Source of the DNA: Thermothielavioides terrestris NRRL 8126
Taxonomy: Eukaryota > Ascomycota > Sordariomycetes > Sordariales > Chaetomiaceae
DNA length: 64,000 nucleotides
Assembly (NCBI RefSeq): GCF_000226115.1
Contig: NC_016457.1
Location: 6,324,001 to 6,388,000, forward strand
Direction of reading: 5' to 3'
This document shows, piece by piece, positions 55,662 to 64,000 of the stretch (positions within the stretch are counted from its first letter, which is position 1; every line of letters begins with the position of its first letter). The notes beneath the pieces were generated by a model. The model made no database searches, was not told the origin of the DNA, and saw only the letters and a program-made list of their open reading frames with translations. The position numbers and the translations under genes were made by a program.

Positions 55662-57904
55662 TGTGACGGAGTGAGGGCTTCTTCAGCGGATATGTGAAAA
55701 ATCCAAGATTGGTTGATCTAGAGAATGTGACCGGCCGGCGGTCCGAAGAAGCGAAGCGAATGAAAGTGTGAGGCGGCCAACTGAAAGACTGGTTTGAGAC
55801 AACAAATAACATGTTGTCATCGCTTGAAGCCGCACTGGCACTGTTATATAGCCGTTTGATTCTCTTGCCGGCCAGCACTTCCTGCTCGGGCTCAGTCCGT
55901 CTCTGCTTGCTCCCGCCCGATAGAATGCTTTGAGATATCGGTAGCCCTTCCGCAGAGCGCACTTTGCCCAGAATAAGGCCTGTGACTGTCAAGGCGCGGA
56001 TCCGAGGTTTGGTGTCAGGCTTGTCTCGAGTCCTGAGACGCGCCAGAATATTCGCGAACACGCCCTGTTTCGCATCTCGCCTGGCAGCACCTCGCCTGGC
56101 TGAGCGCTTGAGCTGTGAAAAGTGGCCCCCCGAGTTACTGTGGTATGCATATTCTATCCGCTCGAATCAGATGTTCTCATGCCCGGTTTTAGAAACGCCA
56201 TCTGTTGTCGCATTGCAGAATATTCTGGCTCGAGGCAATGTCTCCATCGCCAAGCGCCGAGGGGCGGTTTTGGGGGCGGATTCACGCACGTTCACCTTGT
56301 CTCAACGAAGGACTTGCTGCTGAAGGCACCAACCTGGGCCGCATGGATCAAACTTGTCGGCAATCTCAACTCGGCTTACGACCCGGTTGACAGAACCGAC
56401 TTAAGTGAGTTGCTTGAAGTGGCTCACCGCGCGGTCAGCACACTCCCACTTCCACGATTTTCCATGAGCGCGTTGGAGACCTCCTGAAAACTCGTATCGA
56501 TCCCAGTCTCGGATATGCCCCGAGTGTGGAGATGGCGACATGGTGGAGCACCAACGTTTTTCGGGCGGACAGAGATTCACGAGGCTCACTTGGCGCTTGC
56601 CAAGCAGACTGCTGCGTCTGTCCACAGTACACTAAGCACACTGGAGTTTCCGTATTCCGTGCACAACGGGATTGGACGCTCCTGACGGATGATGGTCAGC
56701 CTAGCTCCTCGCCAATCGCTGGTGGCGTAGCGGCGCAGTGGGTACTCCGTACACGTGGAGCCCCAAGATGCACGGAGTTCACTTGTCAGGGGTCTTTCCC
56801 TTTCCCCTTTCCCATTCCCCGACAATGCCGGGTCCGGGTCCGCTCACTCATCGCACAGCATCACTCACCGGCCGCGCCCTCTCTTATTTGGACAAGTCGG
56901 GTACGATGTAGGTCCCTACTGGCTGGTAGGTGCCTCTCCGTCTCACAAGCTGAACCATTGCACAACGGTCGGGCAGATTCCGTCAGCATCCAGGCCTTTG
57001 CTCGAGCTACCGGCGGCAACAACCTCTCGGTTTCCAGGAAGCGGACTCTCTGTGGTGTTGCCCCGCCGCAAGAGCCTCAGCTGACGATCCGGACAGAGGC
57101 CGGGGAGGCAAACATTCCCAATCCGCTCGTCACTAAACAGTCCCGGCCCGAAACACCTTACTAGTGTTCTTGGCAGGGAATATTAGTGTATATCTCCGGA
57201 GTCGAGCAAGCGATCTCAACGACGGAAGTGCAGTCGTTGAACTACTGTGTATACTACCCATCCTAATTTTGTTATTCCGTATGTTTGTACTTCAAATACA
57301 GGATTCCTCCGTGCCTCATCGCCTTGGACAAGGCGGCCAGTCCAGCAGGTTCCCACGGAACGCGAGCCGAGTCCGTGGCTGAGCGCTAATTTAGCGTAAG
57401 TGGATTGCTCATTTCCTGGGGGGCCTGTTCGTCCCAATTTCGACAATCCCTCGCGCCCAGGCGCAATTCAGGCTAGGACAATCGTGTGACGAAGTGTAAT
57501 CCTACACTAGTTAAAGTTATTCCGTGCCTGCAGCGCTTGGCGAAATACCACCCTCCTCGACCCTCTTCGGCGAATTGGATTGTTTGCCTGGCTGGCAAAA
57601 AGCACCCAAGGATTCGGGAAGATGAGCACGCTGCGAGGGCCGTGTGTCTGTCAGTTGGCGCTGTGGGTTTCTTCCCCTGAATTGGGAACGCGGGCAGGCC
57701 AGTGACTGACTGGGCGTCTTGACGGATGTGTCGGGTTGTCCAGACGCTCCTTTTAAACTGGCGCCGATCCCTCTGTCCCAGTCCCAGTCTCAGAAAGGGG
57801 TCACCCTCGGTCTGCCCCAGGACAGTCTCGATCGGTCCCCGATGCAACCCTGCTAGCCGCATCGTAGTCATTCATTTGGAACACACAGCAGCATCGGTTG
57901 TGAG
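55662..57904. other. 2.2-kb spacer without a recognisable gene
   Basis: Promoters of the Cys-rich protein gene (-) and the GH55 gene (+). A ~120-codon plus frame at 56122-56487 contains GGFTHVHLVSTKDLLLKAPT but no family is recognised; the rest is in short frames. TATA-like words occur near 57190 and 57248. Confidence 0.35.
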
Positions 57905-60814
57905 ATGCATCGTCTCTCGCTCCAGTCGCTCCTTGCCGTATCGGCTCTGGTCTCGGGCATCGCCGCCCATGCGCGGAATGGCAATGGCACCCTGACCCTG
58001 AGCCAGCCTCCCAAGGTGGTCACCGTCGTGGTCAGCTCGACCATCACGACCTGCCCCTCGCCGGTTCCGCCCCCGCCGTGCTCCGAGGTGACCGAGTCCG
58101 GGTCTCTGCCGGCTACCTTGACCGGACCTTCGACCAACACCGAGAGCTCGAGCCTTCCCGGCAGCTCCTCTAGTCCTAGTGGTCCGTGGGGGTCCGGCAG
58201 CTCGACGAGCACGGCCACACTCTCTAGCTCCACAACGTCGTCGACCACGAGCTTGTCCACCACCACCAGCCCGGCCACGAGCTTGTCTAGCAGCAGCTCC
58301 ACCTCTACCTCTTCTTCCAGCACCTCGAGCACCTCAAGCTCTGCGAGCACCTCATCCACCACCTCATCCCCCACCTCTACCACGTCTCCCGCCACCACTT
58401 CCACCACTACCTCCACCAGCACCACCAGCACCACCAGCACCACCAGCACCACCAGCACCACCAGCACCACCAGCACTACCACCACCACCACCACCACCAC
58501 CACCACCACCACCACCAGCATCGCCGCCCCGGCCTGCACCGACTTCTGGTTCGAAAAGATCAGCCATCAGGGCGTGGCCCCCTTCGCAGATGCGGGCTAC
58601 AAGGTCTACCGCAACGTCAAGGACTACGGCGCCAAGGGCGATGGCGTTACGGACGACACGGCGGCCATCAACCTGGCCATCAGCGACGGCAACCGCTGCG
58701 GCCCGGGCTGCACCGGGGGCAGCAAGACGCCGGCGCTCGTGTACTTCCCGCCGGGCACGTACATGGTCTCGTCTCCCATCATCGACTACTACTACACGCA
58801 GCTGATCGGCAACCCCGGCTGCTTGCCGGTGCTCAAGGCTACCGCCGACTTCAACGGCCGCTGGCTCCTCGACAGCAACCCGTACCAGCCGTCGGGCAGC
58901 CTCGCATGGGGCGCCACCAACGTGTTCTGGCGCCAGGTGGCCAACTTCATCATCGACATTACGGACGTGCCGGCGTCGACGCTGATCTCGGGCATCCACT
59001 GGCCCAGCTCGCAGGCGACGTCGCTGTCCAACATCGTCTTCAACTCGTCGCAGGCTGCCGGCAACCAGCACCAGGGCCTGTTCATCGAGGAGGGCTCCGG
59101 CGGCTACGTCGGCGATCTGGTCTTCTTCGGCGGCGCGCAGGCCCTGTCGATCGGCAACCAGCAGTTCACCTTCCGCAACATCACCATCAACAACGCCCAG
59201 ACGGCCATCCAGCAGCTGTGGGACTGGGGCTGGACCTACAAGGGCGTGACCATCAACAACTGCGAGGTCGGCTTCGACTTCACGGCCACGTCGACGGACC
59301 AGTCGACGGGCCAGACGACCCTCTCGGTCGGCTCCGCCACCATCATCGACAGCACCATCAAGAACACGCCGGTCGGCATCGTCTTCGGCAACGCGAGCGC
59401 CACCGGCCCGGACGTACCCAACAACCTGATCTTGGAGAACCTCGCGCTCGACAACGTGGCGACGGCCGTCCGCGGGCCCTCGGGCACCGTGCTCGCCGGC
59501 TCGTCCGGCACGACCGTGATCGAAGCCTGGGGCCGCGGGCACAGCTACACGGCGACGACGGGCCCGACGACGTTCGAGGGCGCCATCACGCCCAACGCGC
59601 GCCCGGCCTCGCTGCTCGGCGGCGGCAGCAGCACGACGGCCTTCTACCAGCGGTCGAAGCCGCAGTACGAGGACCTGCCGCTGAGCGAGTTCGTCAGCGC
59701 GCGCGCGGCGGGCGCCAAGGGCGACGGAGCGACGGACGACACGGACGCGCTCAACGCGCTCTTCGCCTCCGCCGCCGCCGCCAACAAGGTCGTCTTCCTC
59801 GACGCCGGCATGTACCTGGTGAGCAAGACGGTGCGCATCCCCGCCGGCTCGCGCATCTTCGGCGAGGCGTTCCCCGTGATCCTCTCGGCCGGCGATTTCT
59901 TCGGCTCCGCCGCGCGCCCCCAGCCCGTCGTGCAGGTCGGCGCGCCCGGCGAGACGGGGCGCGTCGAGTGGTCCAACACGATCCTGTCCACGCGCGGCGC
60001 GCAGCCGGGTGCCGTCCTGCTCGAGTACAACCTCGCGTCGCCGGCGTCGGCGCCGTCGGGCCTGTGGGACGTGCACGTGCGCATCGGCGGCTTCGCCGGG
60101 TCCGAGCTGCAGCTGGCCGACTGCGCCAAGACGCCCAACACGACGGTGACCTCGCCGGACGACGTCCCCGCGCGCTGCGTGGCCGCGTTCCTCAGCGTGC
60201 ACCTGACGCGGACGGCGGCGGGCGTGTACGTGGAGAACGCGTGGGTGTGGGTGGCGGACCACGATATCGAGGACGGCGCCAACAACGAGCAGATCAGCGT
60301 GTACGCCGGGCGCGGGCTGCTGGTGGAGAGCGCGGCGGGCGGCGTGTGGCTGGTCGGCACCAGCGCCGAGCACCACCAGCTGTACCAGTACCAGTTCGCC
60401 GGCACGCGCGACGTGTTCGTGGGCCAGATGCAGACCGAGACGGCGTACTACCAGCCGAACCCGGGGGCGGACCTGCCGTTCGCGGCGGACCCGGCGTACG
60501 GCGACCCGGTGTTTGCGGCCGGCGATTCCGGCTGGGGCCTGCGCGTGGTCGACAGCGCGGACGTGCTGGTCTACGGCGCCGGCCTGTACAGCTTCTTCGA
60601 CAACTACAACGTGCACTGCAGCGACGCCGGGAAGGGCGAGCACTGCCAGACGCGCATCTTCAGCGTCGAGGGCGACAGCCGCGTGCGCGTGTACAACCTC
60701 AACACGGTCGGGACGACCAAGATGGTGACGGTGGACGGGCAGGATGTGGCCGGGTACGAGCAGAACATTGATGGGTTCGTGCAGAGCATTGCGCTGTTTG
60801 CGACGGGGCAGTAA
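57905..60814 (+). CDS. GH55 exo-beta-1,3-glucanase with N-terminal Ser/Thr-rich region
   Basis: Single exon, 969 aa. Residues 1-22 are a signal peptide (MHRLSLQSLLAVSALVSGIA). Residues ~60-205 are nearly all Ser/Thr/Pro, including a run of threonines encoded by (ACC)n, and are probably O-mannosylated. The catalytic part has the two right-handed beta-helix (Pectate_lyase_3) halves of GH55. The first starts NVKDYGAKGDGVTDDTAAIN near residue 237; the second starts SARAAGAKGDGATDDTDALN near residue 597. Near the end are VGQMQTETAYYQPNPG, a block conserved in the family, and GAGLYSFFDNYNVHC. The enzyme should cleave glucose from beta-1,3-glucans, either in self wall remodelling or in degrading other fungi or plants. 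A Ser/Thr region in front of the catalytic part is unusual; many GH55 proteins start directly with it. Confidence 0.92.
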   Translation: MHRLSLQSLLAVSALVSGIAAHARNGNGTLTLSQPPKVVTVVVSSTITTCPSPVPPPPCSEVTESGSLPATLTGPSTNTESSSLPGSSSSPSGPWGSGSSTSTATLSSSTTSSTTSLSTTTSPATSLSSSSSTSTSSSSTSSTSSSASTSSTTSSPTSTTSPATTSTTTSTSTTSTTSTTSTTSTTSTTSTTTTTTTTTTTTTTSIAAPACTDFWFEKISHQGVAPFADAGYKVYRNVKDYGAKGDGVTDDTAAINLAISDGNRCGPGCTGGSKTPALVYFPPGTYMVSSPIIDYYYTQLIGNPGCLPVLKATADFNGRWLLDSNPYQPSGSLAWGATNVFWRQVANFIIDITDVPASTLISGIHWPSSQATSLSNIVFNSSQAAGNQHQGLFIEEGSGGYVGDLVFFGGAQALSIGNQQFTFRNITINNAQTAIQQLWDWGWTYKGVTINNCEVGFDFTATSTDQSTGQTTLSVGSATIIDSTIKNTPVGIVFGNASATGPDVPNNLILENLALDNVATAVRGPSGTVLAGSSGTTVIEAWGRGHSYTATTGPTTFEGAITPNARPASLLGGGSSTTAFYQRSKPQYEDLPLSEFVSARAAGAKGDGATDDTDALNALFASAAAANKVVFLDAGMYLVSKTVRIPAGSRIFGEAFPVILSAGDFFGSAARPQPVVQVGAPGETGRVEWSNTILSTRGAQPGAVLLEYNLASPASAPSGLWDVHVRIGGFAGSELQLADCAKTPNTTVTSPDDVPARCVAAFLSVHLTRTAAGVYVENAWVWVADHDIEDGANNEQISVYAGRGLLVESAAGGVWLVGTSAEHHQLYQYQFAGTRDVFVGQMQTETAYYQPNPGADLPFAADPAYGDPVFAAGDSGWGLRVVDSADVLVYGAGLYSFFDNYNVHCSDAGKGEHCQTRIFSVEGDSRVRVYNLNTVGTTKMVTVDGQDVAGYEQNIDGFVQSIALFATGQ
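58412..58516. repeat. ACCACCAGC nonamer repeat and (ACC)13 microsatellite
   Basis: Within the GH55 coding region. The 9-mer ACCACCAGC repeats about seven times (58412-58475). It is followed by 13 ACC units (58478-58516) that encode a threonine run. The repeat keeps the frame, so length changes would only alter the linker. Confidence 0.85.
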
Positions 60815-61097
60815 GGCTGGAGGCTCATGTTCGGGGTATGGGATCGGCCTGGGGCATTGGACGAGAGGATGACACTCGCCGACGCCCTGGACCGGACCTG
60901 ATGAGACACGAAGCTTCTGTCCTGGAATGCGTAATGTGGCTGGGGTCGCCAGTTGGATCTAATGGGGTACTTTTCTTTTCTTGGTTATTCACGTAGCCAT
61001 TTTCAACTTCGGGGCTCAGCGCGAGCGAGCCAGCTACCTATTTAGTGTAGTAGCTTAGGTAGGTATTTTGATTGCCATCATCAACTGCCACCCACCC

Positions 61098-62395
61098 CTA
61101 CGACGGCTTCCTCTTCCTCGCTTTCAGCCTCTTCAGCACGGCATGGTTCATGGCCACCAGCCGCACCGTCAGATTCTGCTGCCACTCAAGCAGCTGCGCC
61201 TGCGCGGTCATCAGCTCGTCCACGCTCATGCTGTCGTACCGGGCCTCCCAGTTGCGCAAGTTCTCGTCGTGCGAGCGCTGGGCGACGGATGTGGTTTTGC
61301 TGTTGGCTGGCGTGGCGGAGACCGCTGCCGAAGCAAGGCTGGCGACGTAGCTAGGGTGGAGGGGAGCCGGCGCGGAAGCAGGGATCTGAGGAACGGGGAC
61401 GGGCGTTTGCTTCGCGGCGGGCTGCTCTGACGTGGGGCTGTCCACATCCTGGGTGGTGACGGCAGACGTCGTCTGCCGCCGCAAGGTACATAGGCATCCA
61501 TGGCGGTTGTAGTAGCAGTTGGCGCAGCTGCCGCCGGTCCACTTCAGCACGGCGGGATCGCGAACCACGACGCAAACGCCGCTGTAGATGCCGGAACCTC
61601 TGGCGCATTTGGCGCACCGTTCGTGCTCGGGGACCAGGTCTCCTGCGGCTTGCATGGCGAGAGACAAGGCGTTCTGCGGCTTGTGGTCGGTGAAGCTGGG
61701 CGCGGGGGCGGGAATCCGCTTGACCGGAAGGTTGGAAAGGGTCATGTATTGGGCGCTATATTTCGACGGTTCTAGATGAGGGAACAGCTCCCGGATGAAC
61801 GAACGGACGGCTGTTCGATGGTGAGTGAATCTCAGATAAGTGTTCAATGCAATGTAATCAATGACGGGCAGGGCTCACTCCTGGGAAAGGAAGGGTGTAA
61901 AGCGGCCTTGGTTGTGGATCCGTTTGTTTTAACCTCGTCGGCGACCACGAGAGGCCGGGCGGGCTCGGCCTTGATGTTGGGGATGTCGTCGTCGTCGCTG
62001 TCGCTGTCGCTAGACGGGGGCGTTTGAGACTCACTCGGTCCGGTCCGGCGGCGTGTTTTGGCTGCGCGACCCAGGCTGGTGCCGCTGTCAGACTCGGCCT
62101 TCCGTTTCGCCCTGTTGACGAGTTTGCCTGTCACATGGTTCCCAGGCCGTTGAGCAGAGCCCAGCCGTGGGACCCTGGAGGCGGAGATGGCGGCTGCAGC
62201 ATCGGACATGGATGCGTCCGAGTCATCAGACTCGTCAGAGCCCCCGTCAGAGCCTTCGCTGGCCCCCGCTCCGGCCACGGCTGCGGGAGGCTGTGCTGGA
62301 AGGTTCTCAACCCGGTTGGCGGGCGTCAAGTGATTCGAGTCGTGAGACTCGTAATCCGACTCCGACTCCGACTCCGAGGGGACGGGCGGCGGCAT
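61098..62395 (-). CDS. DUF3716-domain protein
   Basis: Two exons, 62395-61879 and 61810-61098 (phase 1; GTGAGC donor, AACAG acceptor), give 409 aa. Residues ~1-165 are acidic, Ser/Asp-rich and disordered (SDGGSDESDDSDASMSDAAA, PSSDSDSDDDDIPNIKAEP) with a nuclear-localisation-like AKRKAESDSG...AAKTRRR patch. After the splice, TVRSFIRELFPHLEPSKYS leads to the Cys block HERCAKCARGSGIYSGVCVV and TGGSCANCYYNRHGCLCTLR. This matches the CxxC...C...CxxC...C layout of fungal DUF3716 and probably binds zinc. The C-terminus forms a helix (SVDELMTAQAQLLEWQQNLT) and ends in lysine/arginine. A nuclear DNA- or protein-binding role is inference. Confidence 0.85.
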
Positions 62396-62884
62396 GGTTA
62401 CTGGCTACCGGTGATACTGGTTATGGTGGACACAATAGTGCCAGCCACGGAGCTGCTGCTGGGAGCTCGAGCTGACCGAGCACGAGGGCGTCCTTGATTT
62501 GTCGTCGATTTGTCGTCGAACGCACACCAAAGCAGGTCCGGGCGCAGGAAGTAATCACGGCACCCTTTGACTCTTTGAATTAATTGTATTGTGGTGAATG
62601 GCGGCCGGTTGCGCAGTTTGGTGATGCCGAGGTGTGTTGAAGATGGGCAGTTTTTCGGGTCAGAACGGTGGTTGATTCGCGATTCTCTTTCGCGTCGTTG
62701 GCGTGCCGTGGCACACGCTATGGAGGTTTGCGCGACGTGATGACCGCTGCAGCAAACCGCAAGTTCATGGTACTGTCCGGTTACGTAATGCAGTCCGCCA
62801 GGAAAGAGTACATATACATTTAGGTCAGGTATACAGCAAAAGGGGGATCTGCTACGGAAGAAGACCAACGGCGGTGGACGTTAA
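62396..62884. other. Promoter of the DUF3716 gene
   Basis: 489 bp with short frames only, bordered on the right by a TTAA target of the small element at 62885. Confidence 0.4.
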
Positions 62885-63240
62885 AGAGGTCCCGCCAAGA
62901 CTAATTTCGGCCAATTGTCAGCGATGTTTTTACACCGTCAGTACATCGCCAAGATCGCCAAGGTGTTTACGCTATCGCCAAGGGTTAGTTCGCTAGGGGT
63001 ACAGGGGGCAGCGCAAGTCCCCCGCTAGTTAGGATTTGGCTTAAGGCTAGGATTTAGGCTATAGTTAGGGTGCGGGTTATTCTCGTTTTCTTTTTTTTCG
63101 ATTTGGTTGAGGTATTGTAAAGTTGTTGTTGCGAGTCTTCGCGGTTTTGCATTGTTGATGTTGCTCTAAGTCGTAGCGATCCCGCTCATTGTAATTTCTT
63201 GTAAGCGGCAACCTCCGAAATTAGCCTTGGCGGGACCTCT
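62885..63240. mobile_element. 356-bp MITE with ~26-bp inverted termini flanked by TTAA
   Basis: The left end begins AGAGGTCCCGCCAAGACTAA (62885). The right end, read on the other strand from 63240, is the same except for one base (A/G), for about 26 bp through TTTCGG. Both sides are flanked by TTAA (62881-62884 and 63241-63244), the target of piggyBac-type transposases. The flanking match extends a base or two further (CGTTAA/TTAACG). The element has no coding capacity. A GGGGG/CCCCC hairpin lies near 63002-63026. Confidence 0.75.
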
Positions 63241-63326
63241 TTAACGACGACCCCAACGGCGCCAACAAGGCAGCGGCGTATGCACCTGTCCGTGGCCAGC
63301 TCAGGGCATTGGCAGAGAAAACAAAC

Positions 63327-63354
63327 AAATAAATAAATAAATAAATAAATAAAT
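63327..63354. repeat. (AAAT)n microsatellite
   Basis: About seven AAAT units after CAAACAAAC, in the spacer between the MITE and the 2EXR fragment. Confidence 0.85.
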
Positions 63355-63486
63355 CAAAATAGAAAAAAATCAATGAAAGGAAGGCCTGCAGGTCGAAGAT
63401 CCAAGAATCCGAGTCGCCCAAGCTCGCTGTTTCCAATTCCGCCATGGTGAGCCGAAATTGGTGCCCAAGTAATGCAGCGCACTGTT

Positions 63487-63849
63487 ATGAGCTCCGCCAC
63501 AGATCTGGCAGATGCGCCCACCCCCACGCAAATAGACGCGGCAGTCGAGCACTGCTCGACCGAGTCCAGCCGAGCAGCAATCCTCGCTCCCCCCGCCTCG
63601 TGGGCCCCTTTCCGCCGACTGCCCGTCGAACTTCGCCTGCACGTTTGGCTGCGAGTCCTCCAAATGCACCGCGCGGTCGAGCTGGGGAGGAAAGAGTGCA
63701 AGGACGCAAATTCCGCAATCGATCATGTTGAACCGCAAGGTCAACTCCAAAAGATGAGGATCAGCCTTGCTTCTTCCATCTCCAGCGTTCGCAGTTGTTC
63801 AGATCTCTTACGCTTCTGTTCTGCTTTTGCGGATTTGATTCAGCTCTAA
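63487..63849 (+). pseudogene. 2EXR-domain fragment
   Basis: A 120-codon frame from ATG 63487 (MSSATDLADAPTPTQIDAAV) reaches WAPFRRLPVELRLHVWLRVL, which is the opening of the fungal 2EXR domain (F..LP.ELRL.IW). The expected continuation (arginine-rich strand and PALL helix) is absent: the frame instead runs into unrelated sequence and ends at 63849. It may be a truncated or frameshifted copy, or the first exon of a gene that continues beyond 64000. Composition is normal for the region. Confidence 0.45.
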
Positions 63850-64000
63850 GGCCCCTCAAGGGCGCCTTATAATTTCACATCGTAAACCCTGCCATTTTTC
63901 TGAATATTGTACATGATGGAGGGGAATCATTATCTTTTCTGTACCCCCCTGATTTCGTCATTGCCCAATGTTGAAAACCATCGCTGTTTGGCTGAGACGA

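Noticed and set aside
58364..60643. 759-codon open frame antisense to the GH55 gene
   Set aside because: Arg/Ala/Gly-rich composition with no motif; a by-product of strong G/C third-position bias in the sense gene.
58906..60771. 621-codon plus-strand frame overlapping GH55 in another frame
   Set aside because: Arg-rich shadow of the real frame, no domain.
63306..63360. CRISPR-like repeat
   Set aside because: Simple AAAT microsatellite in a eukaryotic genome; no spacers.

Overview
The window looks like nuclear DNA of a filamentous ascomycete (Pezizomycotina, probably Sordariomycetes). Genes are GC-rich and monocistronic on both strands. Most carry several 50-160 nt introns with fungal branch sites (CTAAC/CTGAC). 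The families are typically fungal: Zn2Cys6 regulator, RTA1, EthD, DUF1996, DUF3716, 2EXR, GH55, PTH11-type rhodopsin-domain protein. A retroelement body at the left edge looks RIP-mutated. No bacterial operons, CRISPR arrays or rRNA genes were seen. All exon joins were made by hand from splice sites, reading frame and family resemblance; no searches were run.

Layout. 1-2206: decayed Ty1/copia element with a clean 3' LTR. 2.7-9.7 kb: CorA-like membrane protein, a second membrane protein, an F-box/ankyrin-like protein, and a D-2-hydroxyacid dehydrogenase (-). 9.9-12.8 kb: a scarred stretch with a dead Tc1/mariner transposase, then the 3' parts of a rhodopsin-domain gene (-) and an O-methyltransferase gene (+) joined head to head, which looks like an inversion breakpoint. 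14.4-15.6 kb: unknown 3-exon gene. 16.3-22.2 kb: a compact catabolic-looking cluster. In it a quercetinase-like bicupin (-) and an alpha/beta-hydrolase (+) share a 495-bp promoter holding CGG-N5-CCG sites, and a Zn2Cys6 regulator follows. 23.5-26.7 kb: a 1000-aa zinc-finger/coiled-coil protein. 27.5-33.3 kb: a small protein, SAICAR synthetase (12 exons), an RTA1-like protein and an EthD protein. 34.6 kb: tRNA-Ala(AGC) with a 12-nt intron. 35.6-39.3 kb: karyopherin Kap123. 40.7-42.9 kb: secreted DUF1996 protein. 44-50 kb: a small basic protein, a decayed stretch, a Kex2-type precursor of a 10-cysteine peptide, and a secreted glycoprotein. 50.3-55.7 kb: hotdog thioesterase, GNAT acetyltransferase, amino-acid/GABA-type permease and a second cysteine-rich secreted protein. 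57.9-60.8 kb: GH55 beta-1,3-glucanase. 61-64 kb: DUF3716 protein, a MITE flanked by TTAA, and a 2EXR fragment.

Housekeeping genes (ADE1, KAP123, tRNA) are interspersed with accessory genes. The observations most worth following are the Kex2-processed 10-Cys peptide, the bicupin/esterase/regulator cluster with its promoter array, the double-truncation breakpoint and the TTAA MITE.
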